NCBI RefSeq assembly: GCF_947172395.1
Contig: NC_069097.1
Span: 15,794,142-15,858,141 of the forward strand
From: Bicyclus anynana
Taxonomy: Eukaryota; Arthropoda; Insecta; Lepidoptera; Nymphalidae
Length of the DNA stretch: 64,000 nucleotides
Direction: 5' to 3'
Shown piece by piece: positions 55,094-64,000 of the stretch. Numbering within the stretch: the stretch's first letter is position 1; each line of letters begins with the position of its first letter. A program made the translations under genes and the position numbers. The notes beneath the pieces are model-generated. The model was not told where the DNA came from and ran no database searches. It saw only the letters and a program-made list of their open reading frames with translations.

Positions 55094-55649
55094 AGATGCT
55101 TTTCTGGTTTGTGAAGGCTCCTACGGTTTCACATGCGAATGCGCCTGTGTGCACACTACAAACACAAGTTAAACCAAACCGTCTTTATAAAATAGAACAT
55201 CTGTTCACAATAGCCAGGCGGCGCGCACTGGTGTGGAAACGCTGATATCTCTGAGCCGGATTGCTTTGACGTTTGTTTTCTTGCCGACATCCATATACAT
55301 AAACATGTTGAACAGATTTTAAAACTACTTCAAGTTATATTCGCATCTTATTTATTATGAAGACCTCGCTTTTAATAATATAAATAAGAAACAAATAGCA
55401 GCTTTTAACTTTTTCCAAAACCTTAATGATTTGTCAAATGAAAAAAAAATCCAAACCCTCGTTATAGAGATTACTTTGTAGTAAGTTAGTAGTTCAAACA
55501 CAAATAAACTAAAATGGATCGATTTCCATACGGTTTTTCTTGGTTTTAGCAAAATTTAAAAAGATTTTAGCTTTGTTTACTATAACTCCGATTATTTAAA
55601 AAAAAAATTGACATTTGACATGTCTTTAAAATATGCCCATTGCCCAATA
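55094..55649. other. No gene seen
   Basis: 55195-55275 is GC-richer (CAGGCGGCGCGCACTGGTGT). A 65-codon minus-strand frame at 55355-55552 has no features. Confidence 0.4.
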
Positions 55650-55795
55650 TTCTCAGTCCTCCCCCAACCAGTCGGAAAATACTGTAATGTTAAGAGTGAG
55701 TACGTCAAAATTACAGCGGCTGGGATCGAACCACGATCTGTCGGTGATGAGCTCTTTAACGTTGAGCTATTGTGGCTTATAATAATTGCTGGCTA
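55650..55795 (-). repeat. tRNA-derived SINE, minus strand
   Basis: The minus strand reads AGCCACAATAGCTCAACGTT, AAAGAGCTCATCACCGACAG and ATCGTGGTTCGATCCCAGCC, with a good A-box-like start and B box (GGTTCGATCCC). The body continues CGTACTCACTCTTAACATTA and TTTTCCGACTGGTTGGGGGA. The tRNA-like head is well preserved but spaced like a SINE. Confidence 0.7.
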
Positions 55796-55797
55796 GA

Positions 55798-55918
55798 TCA
55801 TCAAAATTCAAAAATTCAAAATTCATTTATTTCAAGTAGGCTCTGTTTACAAGCACTTTTGACACGTCAGTTGAGTATTTGTAAAGATTCTACCACCGGT
55901 TCGGAAGGCTGGATCTCA
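55798..55918 (+). repeat. LINE/SINE 3' unit (relative of 26240)
   Basis: ATTCATTTATTTCAAGTAGG, AAGCACTTTTGACACGTCAG, TAAAGATTCTACCACCGGTT and CGGAAGGCTGG. Plus-strand, truncated before the 'GAGAAGAACCGGC' end. Confidence 0.75.
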
Positions 55919-58589
55919 AAAAAAGCGCTCAAATATAATATGAAGTTAAATGAAGCTCGAACACTGCTCGAAAAAAAATTTTTCGGAATTGGGAATTTAA
56001 AAGAGCTGTCGTGCGAATAAGGGCTAAGACATTGTCGGCCAACAGTGGCAGTAACGGAAAGAACACGGGTAAAACTGCGGCACACAGCCAGTAGTAACAT
56101 GTACACAACTTAGCTAATGTAGTGGGTGGTTGCGTGGGTTGTTTCGTAATAAGAAACCATATTTATAAGTAAGAGACAGGCGAAACAATAACAATGAAAC
56201 GCGTCCTTGAGGGAACCTCATTCGAGATTCAGTAAACAGCGTCGGGGCGCGAGACGGACGGAACATCCCCTGGGGGAAAAGGGAGGGGGGCATACATGGA
56301 AGTAATCATTTCATAACATTAATACTAGCTAGCAGATGCTCGCGACATCAGCCAAGTGAAATTCGGTTTTATTATTTAAGAATATTTGCTATATATATCT
56401 TTTAAATATGATCAATATTCCTGTTCCCTTCAACTAGTCGGGAAAGACTGTATTAGGAATGGGTACGACAAAATTTCAAAATCGGTTTATCCAGAGAATA
56501 CTTTTCAGTCTTAGCTTACACATAAACTGTAATTTGGAAAGTATAAATATTTCTTAGTTGTGTTTTTTAAACAGCGAATTTTAACAAATTTAAATTTTTT
56601 AAATTTTTAAAATCATTAAAAAGTTTGATAGATCAGTGTGAACAAATATACAACTGAGCGTCGAGCGTTGAGCAGAAACTTTTGCATCTTATAACATTAG
56701 TAGATGATATCTTAGAAGCAAACGCGTTGAATGTAAGTTACCCCTAAAGCCTTGAGTAGGGATGTTTACGCGGCGAGCTGTCAGCGCGACCCTCTCCAGC
56801 GGGTCAAGAGCGCTTCACTAACGAGCTGAAAGCGCTTCGGGTGTTAACGGCTCAGCTTACTAGTGTATCAACAGGCTACTGGCCGCGTATCAGATATCTG
56901 AGCAAATGATACATTGTTGTCGGGTAATAAAGCATTTTATACAAAAGGATACATGTCAAGATTTTTAAAGTGATTTCGACCATCCTTACATTCTTTTAAA
57001 TTTTAGAAAGATCTACAAAGGATGTCAAATTCGACACCATTCTTGTACGTGTAGGAACGGTATATTCTTAAAGTGACTTAAATTTCGGGCCAAAGAGATA
57101 CCTACTATCACCATACTTTGCTAGGTATTTGAGCATTCATTTCAAAGAAGTGAAGGAAAATGGATGAAAGTAGTTTGGTGCATGAATAAAAATCCTGTGA
57201 TATGTGTATGTTTGTAAAAAAATGCAAGATTAAACTTTGTTATGCGTATATGACGAAAGGTTGCACGAAAGATATGGTTATAGGTTTGTCATACGTAATA
57301 TTAAAACTTACTATCCCAAAGAACACAAAAAATGACGCTTTATACTTGGGCGAATGATGTTCTGGATACTATTGATATCTTGTAAAAAGCTATGGTCTTT
57401 TTACTATACTATACTGATACTTAGAGCTTATGAAGGTCAGGCTCTATTCGTGTATTACTCGTAGGTATACCTAAATTCTGACCAAAATTAAATTACCTAC
57501 TCATTTACCGAATAAGTGTGTTAGGTCGTTATTGTATCGTATTGTAGTTAGCCTACTTTGTAATAGAAAAAAGATAGACTTAAGAAATAAAGAACTCCAG
57601 TTTATAATCGAGTTTAAATACAAATAACTCGTGGTTTATAACTAGGTTTAGATAAATTTATCCCTCCCTCGTAATATAGCAGTGTCCGGGGGCAATCTGC
57701 AAAGAGTCGATCGTCCTGCGCTAAGCTGATTACGCCGCACTTAGCTGCGACTTTAGCGCTAATGTACTGAGATGCACTTGGGTGGCTTTCCGATCGACTG
57801 CTTCGACATTCTGTCACTTTATAACATATGCTTATGGTCTGAGCCTACTTAGGCAACCATGCAGCTTGGAAAATGTTAGCTGTGGGAGGTGTCAATTTAC
57901 TAAGATTTCTACGCTTAATCGTCTAAGTATGAAAAGTAATTCTTTCACATTTTCTTAAAAATAATACGAGGAATCGTGTCCCCCTAGTCGCTATCGCTTA
58001 GAACCGTGTTAACCCTCCAAGAGACCGAAGGGTCTACTATCGAAGCCACCATGTTTGTTACCATGGCGTTATAGTAAACGGAGTTATTTTAACGACAAAA
58101 AAGACACCCGAATAAAATAAAAAAAAAAAACATTATTTATATAATACCGCAATTCAGCTCGCATTAAAGCTGATTTTGGCAGTAAATTCGTGGGTAGTTA
58201 ACATAAAATCAATACGTGACATCAACACGCATGATAATCCCCGGGTAACGGTTAGGCAAATCTTAACATATCCATCAAGTTGTTGTGTTTACCTACAGCA
58301 TTCCATTCCGAGGGCACGTTTAGGATGTGACGTCACCGCGTCTATAAATAGCTTAGCTTTACACAACAATAGTAATGCCTCAAACAGATTGCGTGATTTC
58401 AGTAATTTTGCGCAAGACATCCTTCGAATTGTAACCCAAAATAGAATACGCAAAAGCGGTGAAGTACATTATCACAATAGCTATATATAATAAAGTAATT
58501 TAAGTAAGTAAATAATACTAATACGAGTAATGATATATTGCTGAAAATTTCAACTAATTTTCAATTCAAAATATTGAAAGAAAGAAAAA
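55919..58589. other. Gene-free stretch; SINE scrap and GC blocks
   Basis: 56420-56480 (CCCTTCAACTAGTCGGGAAA, GGAATGGGTACGACAA) is the body of the SINE at 55650. GC-richer blocks: 56210-56295, 56755-56900 and 57660-57800. The latter holds a 67-codon minus-strand frame without family features. No RNA gene recognised. Confidence 0.4.
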
Positions 58590-58675
58590 CTCGATATTTC
58601 ATAGCCCGGGTATTAAACCCACGACCTCATGATTCGAAGCTATATACTACTAGAACAATGAGGACTGTTATTTAG
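58590..58675 (-). repeat. tRNA-derived SINE head, minus strand
   Basis: The minus strand contains GAATCATGAGGTCGTGGGTT and TAATACCCGGGCTATGAAAT, a B box and SINE continuation. The A-box region is degraded. Confidence 0.55.
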
Positions 58676-60598
58676 TAACAGGGTCAAATTAAAAACAAGT
58701 TTGTTCGCGCAAAAGTTGAATGTTTCTGAGATTGTTCATAGCTTGGGGCGAGTTCTGCCACAAAATGAAAATCACTGATTGAAAGGGGTATACCGACTCA
58801 TTTTGTACATAGGTACAAATAAACTATACACTTTAGCAAATATTGTGTGTTGTACTGCCGTCAATACTTTTGTTCACTTATTTGTTTCTCCTATGTACAC
58901 AATTCTGGTCTACTTTTGTGACATTGGAGTAGAAAGTGTTTATTCTGATAAAATTGTTTTAAAAAATGTAAAAAAATAGATAAATATGTAACAATTTATA
59001 GTATTTCGAATTTAAAAAGTTCAAGTTAAATATTAATGTGAAAGTTATATAATGTTGAATTAAAACTATCTAAAGTTATTCAAAATTCTTTATTAAAATA
59101 GTCTATCTATTTGTAATGACTCTAGTATCGGTTAAAATCCACTGTTCGGTTAAAATGCAACATATAGAGAAAAAAAAACCAATCTACAGTGAATTTGATA
59201 TTACTCAAATTACGTAGTTCAAAAATAATAAAGAAAAAAGTCAATGTGCTTCAAGTTTAATCCGCCACGTACTTTATGCTAAAAATAAATTGCAAGTTAG
59301 TTGCAAGTCAGTCGGTGTGCAAGACGGCGAGTGTCTGCAAGTCTCGGCAAGTTGCGGCGGCGGAGCAGGCCATCGATCAGCGTTGGTTTCACCGGGACTA
59401 ATGGAGACAGGCAGCCTCGGCCACTTGTTTAGGCATATTGCAATCGGACGATTAAAACGCTATGTAGTCTAATCCGAATTAGACACGACCTTTATTTGTT
59501 AAATGGTTATCATGTGAAACCAGGGCTGATTTTCATCCATATGAAGATAATATTTTATCAATCATGAAGTTATATATTGCGAGTATGTTGCCTTAAAATA
59601 TCCTGGGCAATATTGTTGTCACGCAGCGTGACACATAACTTGACCAGGAATTCTTAGTCGAACTACTCGCAGTGTATTTTTTAAGCACGTATTAAAATGT
59701 TTAAAGTACAATACTTCTATTAATCTGATAGGTAAAAACCTTTTGTAATTCGGACCCTCTACTAAATACAAAATATTCAAACAATTTGTTTTGTGCAGAA
59801 CAGCAGTGAACGCTATTGTACCGGTCGAACGACAGTAATGTACTTTTAAAACTTTCTCTCCTGGTTGAGGTCCTTTCTAGATTTAAATGCACTTAGTTTT
59901 GTATACTTAGTTTTAGTTACCGAATAAGAATGATTATCATGCTAAGCGAAACAAATTATGTTTAGATTTGAATAAAGAATATTAATTAGATTACTTTGAA
60001 ACTGCAGTTGATATTAAAAACGTATCGCATGTAGAAGTCCTAAAGGCACTTTTATTACTTTGACAAAAATAAATGGTGAGACCAAAGTAATTATTAATTA
60101 TAGCTTGCGCGGATGCAGTGCATCTGACTCTAACTTAATTATTGTGAATTATTGTCAATCGAGAGTGCGGCGCCACGCTGCGATAGCAGTTACACTGGCG
60201 TGCGACTTCAAATATCACTGTAAGATCTTTAAGATCCTAATCATTATTAGTGTCTTTGTATAGTTATAGTTAAGTTCGGGCTTGTGAGCCATCATGATAT
60301 AAGGGCATCACCTTTGTAGCATGGTGCAATGCTCTTTTTTTTGTAGAAACAAGTGTTAATTAGGACCTCGTTTAGGTGAATAATGATGATGGTAAATTAA
60401 GACTTTATAGCAAATTTAGCATTGGTTATCCATGTTATGCTTTGTACGGGACAAAGCAGCGTGTTTTCTAAATTGCATCACACGTTAGTAAGGACAGACA
60501 ACAAATAGTCTCGCCATACAAACAACGCGTTGTTAGCGCAGTCGACAGCGCAGCAGGAAGCAATGAAGTTTTATCTCCGCCGTAGCCGTGAGATGGGG
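58676..60598. other. Gene-free stretch with GC block at 59300-59470
   Basis: 59300-59470 is GC-rich (GGCAAGTTGCGGCGGCGGAG) with three GCAAGT(C/T) words upstream (TTGCAAGTTAGTTGCAAGTC, then CTGCAAGTCTCGGCAAGTTG). Another GC-richer patch is 60155-60200. No frame or repeat convincingly identified. Confidence 0.4.
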
Positions 60599-60690
60599 AG
60601 CTAAGGACGGTCATTACTGAAGACATGTGTTTTGAATTGGCGCCCGATGTGGGGCCGAATGACCTTTGACGTCCTCTAACATATTTTAGT
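60599..60690 (+). other. Duplicated non-coding module, copy 1
   Basis: AGCTAAGGACGGTCATTACT, GAAGACATGTGTTTTGAATT, GGCGCCCGATGTGGGGCC, TGACCTTTGACGTCCTCTAA. Matches 61009-61100 in direct orientation, 410 bp away. No TE ends. Confidence 0.6.
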
Positions 60691-60714
60691 GAAAATTCAA
60701 ATGAAATTTGAAAA

Positions 60715-60930
60715 CTGATTCGTTGGCCCCGTGGTTAGCCTATGTAGCTACGGATCACGTGGTTGGTTGCATGTTAGCGCCACTGATGTAATCGTTAATA
60801 CAAAGACACACTTCTTCACCCTAATCCTGCCAATCCGCATTAAAGCTGCATGGTTGGTGGCTCCATATTCCTTCCCAGAAGTCGAAGGAGTCGACTTGGC
60901 CATTAAAATAGACTGAAAATCATGATGATG
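60715..60930 (+). repeat. tRNA-headed SINE / LINE 3' unit inserted between the duplicates
   Basis: GGCCCCGTGGTTAGCCTATG, ACGGATCACGTGGTTGGTTG, TTCACCCTAATCCTGCCAAT, CCGCATTAAAGCTGCATGGT, then a GATGATGA tail. A common lepidopteran repeat sitting between the two copies of the module at 60599 and 61009. Confidence 0.6.
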
Positions 60931-61008
60931 AATTTGGAGATGAAAGTAAAATAAATAGAAAATGTACGGTAGGAAAAAGGAAAAAATGACCTTTTATATC
61001 CACTGGCT

Positions 61009-61100
61009 GAGCTAAGGATGGCCATTCGCGAAGACATGTGTTTTAAATTGGCGCCCGACGAGGGACCGCGTGACCTTCAGCGACCTCTACATTGTACTTG
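61009..61100 (+). other. Duplicated non-coding module, copy 2
   Basis: AGCTAAGGATGGCCATTCGC, GAAGACATGTGTTTTAAATT, GGCGCCCGACGAGGGACC, TGACCTTCAGCGACCTCTAC. The central 20-nt GAAGACATGTGTTTTRAATT is nearly invariant between copies, while the flanks have drifted. Confidence 0.6.
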
Positions 61101-61829
61101 CTTGTAATTCAATTGGATAGACAAACGTACATTGTAAATAAACTCATTGGTATTTTCGTTCAAAGTTCAGTATAATTCAGTAGTCGCTAATCTCACCGAA
61201 GTGCATAAAGAGACGAGTATCGGTTATATAATTTACTTTAGTCGGCGTATGTGTTTTTGTGTAGATTTTGAACTGTAGATGCTACTGAGATTTTGTTTTA
61301 TTCAAATATTTCAATTATATTTTTAAGATTGCTTAATCAAGGAATCAAATTCTTGATAATCCTCCTGATCAAATAGGCTATATTATTTCAAACTTGACAT
61401 TTTTTATATATGCAATATATTTTGTAATGATGTCAACCAAAAAATAAAATTTACATACGTAAAGTAATCAAAACAAACACAGAGAGAGCACTGCTATTTA
61501 TGTGACCTTTAAACCGAACGAATGAATGAATAAATAAATAGAGATGCAGTTGTAATTTGAGAGACGCTATAAAATGGTGATCCACTCATTCGATGCGAAG
61601 AGATACGTTTGAATTATGCATTTGCACTAGCCTGGAGCGCAGCATTATACGAGTATATAATAGAATATAATGTACTATGTGCGGGAACGAGTATGAGGCA
61701 TTCCCGCGGCGGCAATACTGTGTGCTTATTAGTTGCACAGATGCTCTTTGTTTAGCACAACCAGTGAGGTGTTATGTCTAGAGAAAATGGTGGTGGTATT
61801 GTCCTAGATGAGTTCTGCCCCATTAGGCG
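61101..61829. other. No gene seen
   Basis: AT-rich. A short CpG patch lies at 61700-61720. No repeat recognised. Confidence 0.45.
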
Positions 61830-62075
61830 TCATCATCATCATCATCATTAACAGCCGATGGACGTCCACTGCTGGACATAGGCCTCTTGCATGAACTTCC
61901 AAACACAACGGACTTGAGCAGCCAGCATCCAGCGGCTCCCTGCATCCAGCGGCTCCCTGCATCCCGCTGAATGTCCTCGGTCCAACCAGTCGACCAACAC
62001 TGCGTTTGTAGTGGTGCGGGATAGCCATTTATACGGCCACGGCGACATTTAGCGGGCCAGACACGTGCCGTGGCT
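61830..62075 (-). pseudogene. Non-LTR retrotransposon C-terminus (QQWTSIG family)
   Basis: Minus-strand frames (shifted between each other) give PAPLQTQCWSTGWTEDIQRD, AGSRWMQ and then FMQEAYVQQWTSIG before the (ATG)n tail at 61830-61850. An internal ~21-bp duplication (CCAGCGGCTCCCTGCATCC twice at 61928-61966) interrupts the frame. Only the protein's end is present. Confidence 0.75.
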
Positions 62076-63179
62076 GACAAAATAATATTCGTCTATTGTT
62101 TATTAACGTATTTATATGTACCGTAATTGACAGCGCCTTATACAAATGACAATAAGCGCCGCGTCTTGGGGACTTCTTTCATGAAAAGTACTTTAAGTGT
62201 CTCTAGCTACCTGCTGGGCAGTGTGAATAGACGGTGTCTGTGGGTGTCTGCCACGCTACTTGTCTGTGACGCACTGTGTCTGTAGATATAAACGGACTTA
62301 AAATGTTTAATAGGACGACAACCTGCAATAGCCAGACACATCTAGCGCACGAGCGTAGTTCAACTTTGAATTCAGAAGTTACGAATTACGAGTGTGTGGT
62401 TAAAATTAGGCCGCATCAATGTAATTTATAATACGTGTGACGGCGACTTGTTACTTAAATAACAGTGGTTGTGATTGTAAAGCCTTTTGTACTACGAAAT
62501 AATGTAATTCACTAGCTGACAGTGTATGTAAATTTACAAACTAGCAATTTCCATACAATATATTTCCAATTTCGATTTTTAAGATTTTTCACGTTGCATT
62601 TGGGTTTTCTCTAATTTTCTTTTTTCTTGGATCATACCCGCACATAAAGGGCAAAAGGAAATAATCAAATCGGCGTTATCTTGAACTTTTTGCGAGACTA
62701 ACGGGCAGCAATTTATACGTATATAAGAATTGTTGCTATGGCTAATCAGAATATAAGCTGAAATTGATTTAATGTTTTATAATTACATTATTTTTAATAA
62801 AATCTTTTAATACTGTAAATAGTTCAACAGCAGAGCCGCGGAGTGTGCGCCCCTCCCCCGCGGTGCATGCATTATTCACGAGAGGAAAACATGCCGGGGA
62901 ATGAGCGATTCAAAGTAAATATCTAGAGACGGTAAAACTGTTTTCAGAACGTTCGCTAACAATGTGATTACAACATCCGCGTCTTACTGTAGGAGTTAGT
63001 GAGAAAATTTCACATGTAGTATAAACAGCTTAGAAGTTCAGCTCCAAGCTTCAACTTGATGTCTAACCAAAGATAGATATTAATAGGACTCATTTGTGTA
63101 GGCCTTGATCATCATGGCAAGAATAATCTGTGGAAATAAATGGAAATTTCGTATAGCACAGGGTTCAAAATATATCGAT
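62076..63179. other. No gene seen
   Basis: Mixed AT-rich DNA with a GC patch at 62830-62870 (CGGAGTGTGCGCCCCTCCCC). No frame or repeat recognised. Confidence 0.45.
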
Positions 63180-63500
63180 ATTAATTAATATAAGTTAAGA
63201 ATTTCATAGAACTCTTTATTTAAAAATTACGCACTTTTTTAATTTTTCCAAACGTCACACCCGCTGTTGTCGATTTTGTGACGTCACATTGTTACTAAAG
63301 GATTAAATGTCAAACTAATAATAATAAATTAATAAATAATAATTTTGACCAACATTGGTTTAGTGTTTACTTGACGTCATAAAACGATAAAAAATATAGA
63401 CCATCATGGCCGACACCGTTTTGGCTTGTATTGTAAAAAAATATTCAAAAATTAAAATTTTTATGTATTCATTTCTCAAAAAAATATGATTTGTTTTTCA
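63180..63500. repeat. Probable interspersed repeat
   Basis: AACGTCACACCCGCTGTTGT, GTGACGTCACATTGTTACTA, CATCATGGCCGACACCGTTT and TGGCTTGTATTGTAAAAAAA are wordings I associate with a dispersed lepidopteran repeat. Ends not defined. Confidence 0.4.
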
Positions 63501-63751
63501 ATTTAGTAGAACGATAATGAACAATTTAGGACCATTAAAAAAGTGTCAACTAGCCTATTGATGTAAAACACATGCCGCTCAACAAGATCGGCAACGTCGT
63601 ACAACAATTCGTTTTTGAGCACGATGTGCGATTTTTGTCTGTTTCTGTGCAACATTCAGTTAGACTTTCCATTGGTGAAAGAATTTTTAAGGAGCTCGGC
63701 GCGGAAATCGTATGTATCGTATCGTAATGATTTGATGTTCTCGGTGGAGTC

Positions 63752-63792
63752 TATCAAGGTAGTAAGGTTGCCTTCGCCTTACTACCTTGATA
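63752..63792. repeat. Perfect 16-bp-arm hairpin
   Basis: TATCAAGGTAGTAAGG (63752-63767) and CCTTACTACCTTGATA (63777-63792) flank a 9-nt loop TTGCCTTCG. Beyond the arms there is no further pairing. It lies near a CGTATGTATCGTATCGTAAT stretch. Function unknown. Confidence 0.7.
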
Positions 63793-64000
63793 ATAAAATA
63801 ATACATAAAGCATGACATGACTTTACTAGGACTGACTGATTGCCAAACGACCCACGAATGGTGGACTATATTTGCCCATTTTAGCCCTAATAGGGCAAAT
63901 TATTTAGTGAAAAATATTACTTGATGACTGGCTAAATGTGTTTCGAAGCAACAAAAAAAAAGAATTTTAATAATCGGTTTAGTGGCTTTGGCTTGAAAGC
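63793..64000. other. No gene seen
   Basis: AT-rich end of the window. Contains a short inverted pair TTTGCCC...TTTTAGCCCTAATAGGGCAAA at about 63870-63900, possibly a small hairpin. Nothing else identified. Confidence 0.4.

Noticed and set aside
55690..55790. Possible tRNA gene on the minus strand
   Set aside because: A and B boxes are good but the cloverleaf does not close, and the sequence continues into a SINE body also seen at 56420-56480.
1..64000. CRISPR array, bacterial operon, rRNA genes or integrated virus
   Set aside because: No regularly spaced identical repeats, no ribosome-binding-site-led gene runs, no rRNA-like sequence, and no viral gene text recognised on either strand.
1..64000. 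Known conserved insect microRNAs (let-7, miR-10, iab-4, miR-193, bantam)
   Set aside because: I looked for their mature sequences as I remember them and found none. Hairpins present are MITE-like.

Overview
The window looks like nuclear DNA from a lepidopteran insect (butterfly or moth). It is AT-rich, has no long open frame, and is full of interspersed repeats I recognise as typical of Lepidoptera. These include a tRNA-derived SINE with the 'TTAGCGTTCCGGTACGAT' body, non-LTR retrotransposon 3' ends that translate to 'EAYVQQWTSIG' and trail into (TCA)n, and 'ACTAGCGGACGCCCGCGACT' elements with Helitron-like features. There are also 'GCCGCGCGGTTTCACCCGCG' elements and many short terminal-inverted-repeat (MITE-like) elements. 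I cannot name the species. No bacterial operon, rRNA, bona fide tRNA gene or CRISPR array is present.

No complete protein-coding gene can be supported. Open frames of 60-150 codons are scattered on both strands, but none matches a gene family I know except decayed retrotransposon ends: about 21.9-22.2 kb (-), 30.0-30.2 kb (-), 34.3-34.4 kb (+), 38.1-38.3 kb (+) and 61.8-62.1 kb (-). Four short stretches combine a splice-like signal with an open, protein-like frame and are listed as low-confidence exon candidates: 28830-28934 (+), 36462-36604 (+), 54943-55093 (+) and 37303-37386 (-). Two + strand sites (about 6478 and 54942) join a good 3' splice site directly to a 5' splice site, the signature of recursive ('ratchet') splicing. 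The simplest reading is that most of the window is one very long intron, or an intergenic gene desert, of a + strand gene whose real exons lie outside.

Layout. 0-9 kb: sparse repeats, a duplicated non-coding module (1.64 and 5.60 kb) and the first recursive-splice candidate. 9-26 kb: AT-rich single-copy DNA with MITEs, SINE pieces and one LINE end. 26-40 kb: repeat-dense (LINE tails, SINEs, the 31.07-31.80 kb element, a 320-bp tandem duplication, several 'ACTAGCGG' elements) with three exon candidates. 40-46 kb: a GC-rich hairpin/ORF block and a striking run of four diverged copies of a roughly 140-215-bp GC-rich module (42.7-45.0 kb). 46-55 kb: repeats, a second duplicated module (50.3/51.7 kb), a long-inverted-repeat element, a large direct duplication, and a G-rich minisatellite ending in (TTAGG)3. 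55-64 kb: mainly single-copy DNA with SINE/LINE remnants and a third duplicated module (60.6/61.0 kb).

The most unusual theme is the set of local, diverged, non-coding duplications that do not match any transposon family I know. They resemble ancient duplicated cis-regulatory modules, which would fit a developmental gene's regulatory landscape. That is inference only and needs cross-species alignment.
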